This document shows, piece by piece, positions 46,940 to 60,652 of a DNA stretch of 64,000 bases; position 1 is the first letter of the stretch; each line of letters begins with the position of its first letter. This DNA is from Cryptomeria japonica (lineage: Eukaryota > Streptophyta > Pinopsida > Cupressales > Cupressaceae). Location of the stretch: assembly GCF_030272615.1 (NCBI RefSeq), contig NW_026729338.1, positions 1 to 64,000 on the forward strand, given 5' to 3'. Under the pieces are notes generated by a model. It saw only the letters and a program-made list of their open reading frames with translations. It was not told the DNA's origin and did not search any database. A program made the translations under genes and the position numbers.

Positions 46940-49704
46940 TGTTAGGATAACCAATGGACAATTGAGAGGGAAGGGGTGAATTAGTTGTCAAAAGATTATG
47001 AAACTTTAAGCTACCAAAACATTTTAGCGGAATAACAAATATATCAATTAAGCACAAACATAAACCATAAACCAAATACCATGCATCCACAACACATAAC
47101 ACCAAAATTTGTACATGGAAAACATGGTAAAGGAAAAAACCATGATGGGAAGCCTACCCACAGTCAGATGATACTTCTATAGTAAGTATGTGATTACAAT
47201 AAGGGACCTGCACATGCAGGAAGGCACACTACCTAGAGTGCACTGCTCATCACAAGGGAGCCTGATGGAGAGTAACTCACAAAAGAGTTGCACCTTGTTT
47301 AATAGGTAGGTAAAAGATGTTTTAGTGGGCTTCCATCCTTTTTCACACCCTTCTCTTGTGCAATATCAATTCAAACAACTAAACTCCCTTGGAGTGCTCC
47401 ATATCAACTTGTTTGCTCCTATTACTCACAAGCATGGCTAGGATTCACTAGTGTAAATCCAACCATCAAGTTGTCAAACCTCCAACATACACTTGAAGGG
47501 GTATCAAGGGGTGTAGAGAAGATTTTTCAATTCCACTCATGTGTTTCTTTGATTGGTTTCTCTCCATTTTCCCATCGCTTTCTCTTATTCCTATTTTTTA
47601 GGCCTAGTAGCCCTAGAGCCCCTATTAGCCCTACCTTCATGGTTTTTGTTCAATTGCTCAGAAACCTTCCAAAACACCTCCCAAAATATTTAGTGATCTA
47701 GATACCCTTTTGGAAAACCTTCTATATTCAGTTGGGTAGGCTGTCTGGTACATCCGCACAGGTACGAACCTCCAAAAATAACTCTTTTTGAGGGTTTGAG
47801 AGTTAATAGTATTCTCCAATAGGGTTTATTGGTTTTTACACCCTATCACACCTCCCTGCTTCTACTGAGACTCCATTGGGCTTCTTTCTTTCATGAGAAA
47901 CACTTTGCACATCCACATTTTATCTTCCCTACAAGCAATAACAAAAATGACAGTCATATCCTTAGTCAGGCTATGGCAGAGCTCGCCTAGGATATGATAG
48001 AAAATGGATTCCAAGCAGCCTACGGGACATTAAAAAGAATATATACACTATAAATAGGCTCCATGAATTGAATCACAAGGGCCATTGGATAAACACTATG
48101 TGGATTTCAAGTTGGAACCATGCCTAGGGTCTTAAACCCTTGCTCAGACCGAGAGCAGTGTAGTAGAAGATAATTTATAATCAAACACTAAACTTACACT
48201 AAGAAAGAATAAAATCACTTCCTGAGCAACAAAACAACATATAATAAGCCACCATGAAAGGATATTACCAAGATCAGATCATTTGGTACAGACTGCTATT
48301 ACCAAAATGACAAAATCTTATGCAAAAACTTGAAAAATTGCCTTCAAATTTTATTCAAGGTTTGATCATGGAACTTCCAACCCGTTTACAATCATTGAAA
48401 AATAATTTTATATGTCTCCTTTCTCATAACCAACCTCCCATCGGTTTCCTAACCACCGATTTGATCAATTTTGAAAAGTTGCTCAAAAAGTTGCAAAAAG
48501 TTGTCAAGCAACAATGACAACTTTTGCTCCATTTTGCATTTTTGCAACTTATACATTTCTATTCACTCTAAACCCCCCATGATGGTTTACTAACATAAAA
48601 ATAACATGACCAAATTCTTAATGAGGCCATACAAATATTTTTACACTATAATGCAAAATAATGTCATTTTTCGCTTACAAGGGCACATTGGCCAAAACTG
48701 AGAAAACAAGCAAACTTTGGTGACAACCACTCTTCAAATAACTCCAAAACACACTTGTGGACCTATCAATAGTCTATTATTCATTCATTGATCCCAAACA
48801 TGATCAATCACTCCAAAATTTGGAAAATGCATCAATAAAACTAGGTAAAACTAGGTGCTCCTGGATCAGAGCCTCACTCACTACAAAAGAAATCCAGACT
48901 ACAATCTGGAAAGAAGTTTGAACTAAAAGAATAGAATCTCCTATGCCTGAGTATAGTTCCATTTAAGCTCAATTTCAGAGGTCTTAAACCTATTGCACCA
49001 ATCCAAATCGATCACCTATGATCAACCAAAACCTCTGCATAACAACTTTATTTGCACATAGATAATCCCATAACCATGATCTACAAAGAGATCTTACATC
49101 ATATATACCAACTCGAGACCTAAACAATTAGGTCAGCCACCTAAAATATAATATAATAAATCCATAACGTAAAACTACAAATCAATGATATACCAAGTCA
49201 GCTTGAGACAGAAATAACAATATCCAATCAATAAACCCAACCGGTAACACAACGGGAGCATCCACCAATACGTTACACAAACCGGTCCATAACCTAGCAA
49301 AATAACAACGAACCTAAAATAGGTTGCTATAAGCCAAATGCAACCCCACCGATCAACAAGAACATGAACACGATAACCATCAACATCCTGATAGCCTTCT
49401 AGAAGTTGCACCAACACCATTTATCAAATCCATCAAAATATCTTCAATAAAGCTCTACTAGTAAAACCCTTATTGGTAACCAAAAGGATTACTAGAAAAA
49501 AATGATAACTTTTGAATCATCAAATATTGAACCAACTGCATCAGAAAGACATGAATGATCGAACCAAACCAATTCCACCAATCGAAATATACCGGAGACG
49601 GATCTCTTGATCAACATCAAAGTCCAACCACTCTACCAGAAACTAGTAGACAACCAAACAAATAGGGTTAACATCAATGCAACACATAATCAATTCCTCC
49701 AAAT
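46940..49704 (-). mobile_element. 5' LTR of Copia element C, interrupted by an insertion
   Basis: On the minus strand the LTR ends GGTTATCCTAACA at 46940 next to the primer site. It runs 46940-47262, is interrupted by a 1606-bp insert, and resumes at 48874 up to about 49704. The LTR without the insert is about 1.15 kb, the same size as the other LTRs of this lineage here. The segment 48996-49704 matches the LTR at 44074-44796. Beyond 49704 the plus-strand coding of element A begins. Confidence 0.8.
47258..48873. mobile_element. 1606-bp TG...CA insertion (probable solo LTR) in element C LTR
   Basis: GAGCC at 47258-47262 is repeated at 48869-48873. The insert 47263-48868 starts TGATGGAGAG and ends TGGATCA. 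On the plus strand it contains CTATAAATAGG near 48048, a strong TATA box, which suggests plus orientation. No protein coding, primer site or purine tract is inside. 5-bp duplication, TG...CA ends and size fit a solo LTR of a family not otherwise seen here. Confidence 0.75.
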
Positions 49705-52432
49705 GCCAGTAGTTCTTACATTTCAAAATGGATTTGTAAGTTTTATTCAATGTATTGATAGCTGGATATGGCATAGGAGACTCTGCCATGTAAACTTTGA
49801 TAATATTGTGAAGGTTAGTAAGATCAAGGCAGTTAGAGGATTGCCTGTGCTGAGCAAACTGGAGAATCCTTTGTGCAAAGAGTGTCAACTGGGGAAAATG
49901 CCTTCCTCAACCTTCAAAGGTAAATCTTTCACTGCAGACAATTTACTTGATCTTGTGCATACTGATTTGTGTGGTCCTATGAAAACTAGGAGTGTGTAGG
50001 GAGATAGGTACTTTATGATTCTCACTGATGACTACTCAAGAATGATGTGGGTCACATTCTTGAAAGACAAGTCTAAAGCTTTTGGAAAGTTCAAAGCCTT
50101 TAGAGCACTAGTTGAAAAAGAAAGTGGTAAGAGAATCAAATGCCTTAGAACTAACCAAGGAGGTGAGTTCACTTCTAGTGAGTTCAATAAGTACTATGAA
50201 GAAAATGGCATCAAGAGGCAACTGTCTGCCCCCCTAACTCCACATCAGAAAGGCCTGGCAGAAAGGAACAACTAGACTGTAGTTGAAGCAACCAAGACCA
50301 TGCTGATACAAGGAAAAGTTGCTCACACTTTTTGGAGAGAAGCAGTGAGCACTGCAGTCTACACTCTGAACTGGGTACTCATCAAGAAAGGTAAGAATAA
50401 AACACCTTATGAGTATTGGACCGGTAAGACTCCTGCAGTAAGCTACTTTAGAGTGTTTGGTAGCAAGTGTTATATCAAGAGGAGTGAACACCAGAGCAAG
50501 TTTGATGCAAAATGTGATGAGGGAATATTCCTAGGATATTCCACCAAGAGCAAAGCTCTTAAATGTTTCAACAATAGGACTCAGAGAATTGTTGAAAGTA
50601 TCAATGTTAGAGTTGATGAAACCTCTAAGAAACCTAAGAAAACTGACAGTGAGCAAGTGGTAGATGAACTGGTTGTAACCTTCTGGGAATTGGTTACAAA
50701 ATAGCCTAGTACTAGTAACAGTGCTCCTACACTAGTAGATGCTGATGCTGATGAAGATGAAGATGAAGAAGAAAAGCAAGAGGAAACAACTAAGATCATT
50801 CCTAGGTATGTAAAGCCGAATCATGATCCAATGCAGATCATAGGAGACAAGGATGCAGGAATTCTTACAAGAAGAAAGGTCAGAGAAAACTCTTGCACGA
50901 TCTCTGAATTCGAGCCTAAAAAATTTAAAGAGGCAAATAAAGATGAAGACTGGATCAAGGCTATGGAAGAGGAACTTGACCAGATAGAAAAGAATGGTAC
51001 ATGGTCTTTGGTACCCAGACCTAAGCATAAAAATGTCATTGGCACCAAATGGGTTTTTAGAAATAAGTTGAATGAAGATGGCACAATGGTAAGAAATAAA
51101 ACCAGACTGGTGTGTAAGGGATATGCTCAAGAAGAAGGAGAAGGCTATGGAGAAACCTTTGCTCTAGTAGCTAGATTGGAAGGAGTTTGTATGCTTCTTG
51201 CATATGTAGCCTTCAAGGGATTCAAAGTATATCAAATGGATGTAAAATTTGCATTCTTGAATGGAATACTTGAAGAGGAGGTGTATATAGAGCAACCAGA
51301 TGGGTTTGCCCTATCAGAAGACAATGACATGGCGTGTAGGCTACATAAAGCCTTGTATGGATTGAAGTAGGCACCTAGAGCATGGTATGAACACTTACAC
51401 TCCCATCTTGTGAAGATTGGATTTGAAAGAACAAGTGAAGATAGCAATATATATTTGAAGTCAGAAGGAGATCATATTCTAATCTGTGAAGTATTTGTTG
51501 ATAACATAATTTTTGGTGGAGATGACAAGATGAGTCATGATTTTGCAGATGAGATGAAGAAGGAATTTGAGATGTCACTTATAGGGGAGATTAAGTTCTT
51601 CATTGGACTACAGATTCAACAAATGAAAGATGGTATCTTTATCACCCAATCTAAGTATGTCAAAGAGGTGTTGAAGACCTTTGGCATGGAAGACAGCAAA
51701 CTGGTTGGTACACCGATGGTGACCGATTGTAAATTGTCAAAAGAAGATGACTTAGCGTTGGTAAATGAGAAGGAATATCAATCAATGATTGGTAAGTTGC
51801 ACTATGTGGTACATAGCAGACCAAACACTGCACATGCAGTGGGCATTACTGCACAATTCCAGAAAAGTCCAAGAGAATCGCACTTGGTAGTAGTCAAGCG
51901 GATTCTTAGATATCTGAAGGGAACCATTGACAATGGATTATGGTATCCATACAGTAATGATTTCAACTTCAAAGTGTTTATAGATGCTGATTGGGCTGGT
52001 AATGTGGATGACCAGAAGAGCACAACCAGTGGTGCATTCTTTCTTGGTGGTAGACTAGTCTCATGGATCAATAAGAAGCAGAGTTGGATCTCTCAGTCTA
52101 CAACAGAATTTGTTGCAGCATTTATGAACTGCACCTAGACAATTTGGATGAAGCATGTATTAAGTGGGTTCAAAGTTCTTGTATCTGAACTAGTGAGTAT
52201 ATTCTGTGACAACACAAGTGCAATTAATATTTCCAAGAATCTAGTTTTGCATGCTAGAACCAAGCACTTCGAGCTCAAGTATCATTTCTTGAGGGAGAAG
52301 GTTCAGAACAAAGAGGTTGTATTGGAACATGTTTCTAGTAAGGAGTAGTTAGCAGACATATTCACCAAGTCTCTACTGAATGCTATATTTACCTATTTAA
52401 GAGGTGAATTAGGGGTGCTACCCCTTCAATAG
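49705..52432 (+). pseudogene. Copia element A pol (integrase, RT, RNase H), right copy
   Basis: One reading frame runs from the integrase zinc region (SWIWHRRLCHVNFD...LCKECQLGK) through the integrase core (HTDLCGP, DDYSRMMWV, GLAERNN), the C-terminal GYSTKSKAL region, RT and RNase H to the stop at 52430-52432. It is interrupted only by six TAG codons: 49997, 50273, 50702, 51368, 52136 and 52346 (first bases). Each sits where Gln is expected or fits. A possible shift lies at the extreme 5' end near 49730. The RT catalytic motif is FVDN (Asn 51503-51505). Relative to the left copy, Ser is Phe at 51249 and Val is Ile at 51641. Gag and protease are absent; element C's LTR abuts the 5' side. Confidence 0.95.
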
Positions 52433-52681
52433 GTGAACTAAAGGTGTGTGCTCCACATCAGTCAGGTGTTACATTGATAAATCTTTTTTAGGATTGGTGT
52501 GTTGAAGGATGCTACTCCTTAGGGGGAGCAACATAGTGGAACATAGTTGTTTGTCCCTCCACTTTGGCATTGTTGTCAAAGGGAGAAGATGTGAAGCAGA
52601 TAAGATATCTGCAGTATTGGGGAGAAGATGTGAAGTAGAGAGATATCTTTGTATATTGCCATCAATGCCAAAGGGGGAGAT

Positions 52682-54123
52682 TGTTGGCATATGTGTAGAG
52701 CTTGATGACATGATGATATTGTATGTTGTCATTGATGTCAATATGCTGAAGTATGAACTGATATATTGAAGTAAGCAAACTAGCAAGAGAACCGGTATGA
52801 TACTGTGAACCAGTATATGTGAAAAAGTGAAGCGGTATGTTGGAATTGGACTGAGAACTGGTATATATATGGGAAGTTTTATATTGGGGTTTCATTTGGC
52901 ATGACTACCGGTTGGTAGTCTCAACTTCAGGGTTTCTGGTTGATGCATTCCAAGCCTATGTGATTCAACCGATGACATCTTGTGATGAGTTAGCATTGTA
53001 ATGAAGATCAGATCATGTTGCCACATCAACCTTGTGCGTGTGAAGGATTTCCTTGAAGATCTTGCATGAAGAAGATTGATCTTATCTACCTCAGGAATGT
53101 GTGAAGTCTCTGTAAATAATGGAGAGTGTGTGATGGGTTATCAACTTCCTGAAGTGGCAAAGAATGAACGTTGGAGAACATTTTGAGATCTATTCAAGAC
53201 TGTTGTATTCAATACGGTATGATTAACAGTCAAGATTGAATCAACTGAATTGTTAAACCTAAATGTTTAGGGTTTAGAGTTTATGATACCGACCTATCTA
53301 TTTCCTATAAGGTCGATGATGTTTTTCATTTTGAAGTTGTTGGCAAATGTTATGTATGTATCCAAGTGAAGAGATACCTGATTCTTGCTAGACCGAAGAA
53401 GTGTGTTGATACCTGTAGAGTGTGATTGTAGAAGCAAAGGAGCTAAAGAGGATCTGCCTTGGCATTGTGTGTTGTTATCAGATCAGTGTATTACCTATTG
53501 ATTTCTAACCATTTCAGCAGTTAGAAAATCCCTTAACCGGGTAGCTTTAACAAGCTTTGTGTAAATCCTTTAACAGGGTGACTCTATTCAATGAGTTCTT
53601 CAAATCCTCTTGTGAGGTAACCTTTAACAGGGTTGTAAACCTTTAACCGGGTATTTAGCCATCCCTTAACTGAGTGATCCCTAGCAGGATCGGTTCCTAG
53701 CAGAACCTATTGTAAAAGTATTTAACCAGACTAGGCTCATAACAGAGCGGACTTCAGAAGAGTTCAAAGAATAGCTTGTGGGTATTCATCCCCACCGTGG
53801 TTTTTCCTAGTTGGGTTTCCACGTGAAAAATCAGTGTGTCATGTGTGATGCTTTTCATGTGATGGTTTAGTGTTTTATGTTAAGTGGTAATGCAAGTTGA
53901 TTCAATGGTCATAAGTATTTCTTATGTATTACTTGCTTAAGCTTTTGTGTGTTTCACAGTCTCACTGTGTTGTTACCGGTAGTGCCCTGTTTTAGATCGG
54001 TGATCCTGTTTACTAGTTAGTGCAGTCTCTGCAGTCAAAGTGGTTTTGGAGAGATTTTGTCTATACCGATTCACCCCCCCTCTCAGTATCTATTGAGTAC
54101 TTACTATTCATCATTATTCATCA
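52682..54123 (+). mobile_element. 3' LTR of Copia element A (right copy)
   Basis: Starts TGTTGG one base after the purine tract 52670-52680. It differs from the left copy at 53824, where a CpG has become TpG; 52459 (T to C) lies just upstream of the LTR. Confidence 0.8.
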
Positions 54124-55788
54124 AGATCCACCCTCTAGGTACACTTTCTCTCCTTTGTTTTATATCCCCAATTTTGTTCTCACCTCTAGTTTTATATATT
54201 CTATCACTGCTTCCATGTTGTTGATGAGATAAAAAATAGGAGTTCCTATTCTTTTCTTCATACATCCGTCTTCCTATCACTTGGCTCTCTTCATTCTCAT
54301 TTTTTATTCTTTTTGCCAGTGTTTTTAGTTCCTCAAGGCTAATGACAATTTAAATAGGTAGAAATAGTGGTGAAGCAGTCGAAGGAATGATGGTAGAGAT
54401 CCTAGCAAAGACACGTAAAATTCAAATCTGATATTCTTAACAATAATATAGACACGCCAAGACCAAACATGATCTCATTGAAACAAATATGGGCCCCACA
54501 TATAGTAATACAATGGTGTTGTTTGAGGTCTTTAATTATTTGCACAATACCATAGTGAAGTAAAGAGGAAAATTCAAAATATAATTGAATCTTTAACTCA
54601 CCAAAATTTGTTCTCCTTGTCAGAAGTTTAACGAAATAGATCCGGCGTGAAACTTTTATCAGGTGCATGAGACACAGTTTGGTGGGCTATGCCCACGTAA
54701 AAATAGCCCATCGGTTAATAATAGCTATGAGAAACTAACTAGAGAAAAATCCTTCCCTATTAATTTATTCTAATATCTTTTCAAATAAATGAAATAGTTA
54801 GTAAAGAATTAAGAGAGGTAAGTAGTAATGTATCTAGTATAAAATTAATTCAATAAATTATTTCTTCTTATTGATTTCTTATTAGGCTAAATCAAGAAAT
54901 CTAGAAAGGAGACAAACTAATTAATTAATTAATTAATTTTTCATTTAACCTCACTCTTAAAGAAAAAGTATGTTACTAAGGTTTAGTTAATAATTAATCA
55001 AAAGGGTAACCTTAATCAAGGTAAATAATTCTTTGAGGTCATTTACGCCACAATTTTTATATATGCATGTGCATGTGGAGTGAATATATTTGCCACAATA
55101 TTTATATAGGCATGTGTATGTGGAGTGAATATATTTATGTGTTTCTTAACCCGAATTTTTTTATCCCACGTATCTTTATTTGGGTGACAGTACCTTCCTG
55201 CGAGCTATGATTTTCTTAAAAAAATTAAATACTTCTACCTGATACAACTCTAACATTTATGCAAGCAATAAATCTTTGTGTCTTCAATGGGATAATAATG
55301 AATCTATCCATGTAGTGTTTAAATATAGTTAAATTTCAATTAGGAATGGTAGTTAACTCTTAGTATAAATCGAGTCAATAGGATACTTGTTGATGCAAAA
55401 AAATGCCAAGTGAAGGTGAAGTAAAAAAAAGGGGTTTCAATTTGCTTCATCTCTGAACCTACTTATCCAAGATTTGGGATTTGATAGTGGAAATAACATA
55501 TTTATATAAATCTCCATGAAAGAAAATCTTTGAAAACAAATTAGACTCTCATGAAGAAAACCAATCTTTATAAAGGAAACAACTCAAAAGAGAACATAAG
55601 CATTATAATCTTTATAAAACCTTCCCTATCACCATTGCTTTTCTCTCAATTATGATTGTTTGCTCTCTTAACCTTAGTTGTTGTTCTCTCCTAGATTTGT
55701 GATATTCCCTTGAGCTACTAATACCACCATGATTTTACGACGCTTCTATAAAGTTGTTGCTTATGTTTTTCAAGGAAAACTAGATATA
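54124..55788. other. AT-rich stretch without recognisable gene (right copy)
   Basis: Same content as 3319-4983, including the TTAA run and the 45-bp tandem pair (55047-55136). Confidence 0.6.
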
Positions 55789-56097
55789 TGACATTCTTAT
55801 GTGTTTTTTATATTAAAAGCAGCCAAAACTAGGGGGTTGTCCCAGGTACAGACAAGAAAATAGTGGATAAACAACTATCAGCAGAGAAAAAGAAAAATCA
55901 CAGCCTCCTAAACTTTCCTCTATCAAAAAATTTAAACATGCTATGCATATTAACCGAGTATATAAAAGTCATAATTAAAATATGCCATGTAGGGCAAAAG
56001 ATAGTTAAGTCCAGGAATAACCATAAATCCTAACTATAAGCTGATAGACCATTAGGGCCATTCAAAAAACTAGAAACCCAAACCATAGAAAACACAA

Positions 56098-57490
56098 CTA
56101 CTTCTTTTTGCCATGGCTCCTCTTGGAGAGGAGCTTCCTTGCCCATTCCTTGGTGACAAATTTAAAGAGCTCCTTGTAGTCCCCATCCTCCTTTCCTTTA
56201 CCTTTGAGTGTGCTTTCCTGTAAGAGACAAAGAGTGGTCGCAGAGATGTGCATGACATTCAGAGAAAACCTTGAGACATCATGCAACTTGTTCTCAATGG
56301 CCTCTATTCTACTGGTAATATCCTGCAGGTTTTCAATCATGCCATCCATTTTCTTTTCCAAATCCGTCAGTTTTCCATCTACTTCCTCTTTGATGTTTCT
56401 CACTTCCTCAACCACCATCATCTTATCAAACTTGAGAGTAGGGGATAGAGATTTTTTCGAGATTTGGGACCAACATCTAGGCTAATGGAATTTTTAGGGC
56501 TCCCAAACACATGGGTGGAGCTGGCAGAGTGGGGGGTAAAGGCAGACTGAAACAAGGCTGCATTACCAGAGGGGATGGGATTCCTAGTTTCATGGGATGA
56601 AGAGGGGTCCCTTAAGGATTTCTCAAGGGGTTTGGACACCAATCTCACAGAGCGGCGGGGAGTGTTAGCTTCATTTGTAATCTCCACATCAAAGTCGATT
56701 TACTGAATTCTCACTTTATTGGGGGGTTTTGAATCCTCCAAGTAGCGCTTTTTTACTTTTCTTATTAGAGGAGCTAGGTCCAGGAAACTAAGGGGGGCTT
56801 ATGTCAGGGTTATCAATAGCTATGGCTGAAGATTGGCTTTCAAACACATTGTGGACATAAATCGTGCGAGGAGGACAGAGGGCTAAGTGGAAATTGTAAA
56901 GGCAGAGGATAAGGCCTTGGTGGAGAATAGTAAAGTCCTTGCCTTTCTTCTTGGCTTCCATAATATCTCTCACATTAGAATCCATAGAGTGCAATAGAAA
57001 AAAAGGAACAGAGATAAGATCTTTATTCCTAAGATGGTAAAGGAAAGGAAGGTGATAGTAGTAGAAAACCCCATACCGTCCTTCAAGGGTGAAATACTTC
57101 ATGATGATATAGTAGATCTCATCCCAAGGCGACGCAAGATCTTCTCGATTGAAGCCGCCAACCCCTCACAGGGTTCTCCCCATCACGGAAAAATTGGTTT
57201 AGACTGGTGATGTTTGATATGCGGCTTTGTTTCTTCCATTTCTTGCCCTCCATGGACATGCCCATCGATTGAGCAATCACATCTTCTTTGACTTTGAACA
57301 AGATACAATCCATAGTGACCCTTCTGTCCTCCCAAGAGGCTACAATTTTCTTCGATAGTCTCTCGTCATTTCCTTTCATGCTCTCCATGAATTGATCAAT
57401 GCCTCCTTTTGAGCAAACAAAGAAAACTGCCGACTTGGCTTTGAATTCACTTGTTTTATCAGGTTCAAGTCTCAGTCTGTCACCCCTCAT
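56098..57490 (-). pseudogene. Unrecognised protein ORF in retroposon (right copy)
   Basis: Same broken ORF as 5293-6685: ATG at 57490, globular region with MKYFTLEGRYGVFYYY, basic linker, coiled coil, Lys-rich end. All three frameshifts are shared with the left copy, so they predate the duplication. Confidence 0.6.
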
Positions 57491-57960
57491 GGTCGTTTCC
57501 TCTAGCTTAGAAGAGCAAATGAAAAACAGGGCAGCAAGGATACAGAGCCGAACCAGAGCAGAAGAAGAGTTGAGAAGAAAACTCAGCAAATTCTAGAATA
57601 AAATCAAGCAATAATCACTGTGATTATTGCAAGTTGTGTTTAAATAGATTTCCCCATCATGAAATCTATTACACTCATGTGAACCATCAATCCACCCAAT
57701 GTGATTTAGCCGAGCCCAGCCATTTCCATCATCACTGCCAATGACATTCATCTGGAAGATAAATAGAAAATTGCATTTCCCGATATCGGTACTATGCCAA
57801 TAAATATCATCATTATTTAAACCCCCTTGAGACTGAAGACAAGGCCATATGCAGCTACGTGGCAACCCCAACCCATGATGGGCGGGTTTTCCCTCCAAAT
57901 TCAAAATTTGGAAATTGATCCTCTTCATCTGATAAAAATTAGAAAGATTCGTCATAAGAC

Positions 57961-58322
57961 TTAGTTTTTTTCTTTCTCTAAGATCTCCTTGGTGGTCATT
58001 GGTAGCAGATTAGTGTTCCTCCAACATCGTAAGTTGTTTTGCAGCTTACCCACAACAACCATAGAGTTAGCAGCCGCATTCCCTTCTCTGAAAAATGTGC
58101 CAGATAGTGAAACAGTCAAGGTTAGCCAAAAACATTCTTGCATCCCTCAAAATAGAATCCACTTTCCAACCCACTATAGATCTACCACTGACGATTTCCA
58201 CAATAAATTTAGAATCACCCTCAATTTCCAATTGTCTAATACCTATAGCAATGGCGAATTTTAGACCCCATAGGAGAGTCATTCCCTCAGCTTGAGTGAT
58301 AGTATGATTCTTCAGGCTACCC
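57961..58322 (-). pseudogene. L1-type LINE RNase H fragment (right copy)
   Basis: Contains LEIEGDSKFIVEIVSG and the shifted AAANSM end, identical to the left copy. Confidence 0.8.
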
Positions 58323-58344
58323 TGACATTCTTATGTGTTTAGCT

Positions 58345-58553
58345 GTAATAGATGAGTAATAGTCATTTATTTAGTCATTTTTATTTATGTGACTAATTAT
58401 TTAGTTGTGTTTCTTGCCCGATGACCAAATTAGTCATTTATTTAGTCATTTATAGTTGTATTGCAAAAAATAACTAGAATTTAGTCATTTTTAGTTGTCG
58501 TGACTAAAATTTTTAGTCACGTAGTCATTTATTTTTCATATTTCTACTACTGT
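58345..58553. repeat. Subterminal-repeat-like block with palindrome (right copy)
   Basis: Six TAGTCATTT words and the 23-bp palindrome at 58499-58521; ends with the CACTA-like TTTCTACTACTG. Confidence 0.45.
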
Positions 58554-59986
58554 CATGATGATCATATACCTCTTCTTGAGGATAATATTATTCTTCCTCT
58601 CAGGGAAAGATATAATCTTTTCCCCAAAGAGGGATATATTCCTTCTCCTATGGATGAGTCCACTCTTCCTTGCAAGGATAGAACTTCTCCCCCTCCCAAG
58701 TGTCAAGCTATTCCTCCTAAGGGTAGACCTATTCCTCCTCATGATGGAGCCGGTCTCCTTACTACACCTCTCATTCCTCCTTTATATGGTGCAATTTTGC
58801 CTCATACATCTTACAAAGAGAAGCAATCGACCTCTCCTATTGTTGAATCTAAAAGACCTCAACCCATTCATCATTCCTTAAAAGAAGAAAGCAATCCTAT
58901 ACCTGATGAACCAAAACCTTCACAACCTTTAGCTAAAACTAAATAAAACTAGAACATTGATAAACATTGAACAACAAAAAAATCAACATACATCTTACAA
59001 AGAAAAGCGACCGACCTCTCCTATTGCTCAATCTAAAAGACCTCAACCCATTCATCCTTCCTTAAAAGAAGAAAACAAGCCTATACCCGATGAACCAAAA
59101 CCTTCACAACCTTCAGCTAAAACTAAATGAAACTAGAACACTGATAAACACTGAACAACAAAAAAATCAACTGTAGTACCGAATCTCATAACTCGAACAA
59201 ATCTTCTTCCTACACCTACTACACTTCCATTAAATATGTTGTGATTCCACCTCCTACATCTTACAAAGGAAAGTTATCGAGATCCCACATCTTTCAACCT
59301 ATAAAACCTTCTCCTTTTATCATTCTCTAAAGGAAGAGAAGAAGCCTATGCTTATTGATCCCAAACCTTCACAACCTTTAGATAAAACTAAAATAAACCA
59401 TAATGTGAAAGAATGCCAACAAAGACATCGTTCTAGAGCTCGTGAACTTGCTTCTCAACCTATTTCCACCTTGAAGACACCAAATGTTGACATGATCCCA
59501 TTTGTCCAGCCTTCACCTAACCCTATGGAGTAAGTTCAACCTAAATCTCCAAGACATAAAATAATTAAGAAAAATGATGGTTCATGTTCTATTCCAATTA
59601 AAGATCCCATTTTTATTAAGCTTGATGAAGAGATAGATGAAAATGATGTTCATGCTAACAATGTTGATACAAGTGATGAATATGGATATTTTGACGTTGA
59701 TAATGATTTATCTAAACAATTTTCACAAGAACTAATCCTAGGTCCAAGTAATAGACAAAGTGATCCATCATTAGGGCATGGTCCTTGTTTGGAACTTGTG
59801 ATAGCTCCATCTACTATGCTCGAAGTTGATCCTCTTGCATATTGTCCACCTTGCCAAAACATGTTCAACAAGATGGGGAGGTGGATGACTTACTTGATTA
59901 TCTTCATTTGTGTCGTAGATCCCCTCTCTCTCTCATTCATAACCTTCTTCTATTTGTTTCTTAATTCTTCTATTTGTTGTCCCTAG
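58554..59986 (+). pseudogene. Pro/Ser/Lys-rich Gypsy 3' ORF region (right copy)
   Basis: Identical by eye to 7749-9181, with the 184-bp units starting at 58806 and 58990 and the diverged third unit at 59256. Confidence 0.45.
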
Positions 59987-60652
59987 TGTTATCTACTTGA
60001 GGATGATGCAAAGCATTCATATCTCTTTTGGTCTCTTCCATGTTGATTCAAAAGACACATGTGTTCTTCTTCCATAGTGGTTCTACTTTCTTTGTGGGAT
60101 TAGGACAATTCAATGCAAATTTATACATGATATACATTACTTATCATAAGAGCACACTAACCCTAGAGTTAAGTAGAACCCTTGTGTGATTATATTTTGT
60201 GATCATTATCCTTTGATTTATTCCTTCTTGGGGGCATATCATTGTGATAACATGCTTCTATTTTGGATGAATGTATACTACCTTAAAGTAATTTCTCCTG
60301 ATAAGGCATGCACAATTGCTTTATCATGGGGGCATACACTTCGCTCAATAATTCTCTCTTTACATATCTTGATACCCAAGTTACTTTGCAAACTTTGTCT
60401 TTTGCTTTATAATTTTAGTATTTTTTCTTTTCATGACTCATAGTAAGTGAACCTTACTAGGCTTGCATTTGTGGTCCTCTTTCTCTTATGATGTCCCTTT
60501 TATCTCGATCTTGAAGTTGTAAGATACCTAAAGTCCACTAGGGGCTTTGTGTGTCTTTCCTCCATAGCATCTTGATGAATGCCTTTCAATGTGAACCTTT
60601 GTACTTTACTGAGAGTATTCTTAACCTCATACTCCCACTAAAGGGGGATAAA

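Larger units (their letters stand above)
55807..58322 (-). mobile_element. LINE-type retroposon with extra ORF (right copy)
   Basis: The 18-bp target duplication is at 55789-55806 and 58323-58340. Two substitutions separate it from the left copy, at 56398 (Ser to Arg in the coiled coil) and 57264 (Thr to Met). The identical insertion site shows that the duplication followed the retroposition. Confidence 0.85.

Noticed and set aside
49705-52432. UAG recoded as Gln in a living element
   Set aside because: The RT catalytic Asp is also lost and gag-protease is missing, so deamination decay is simpler; the stop pattern is still reported.
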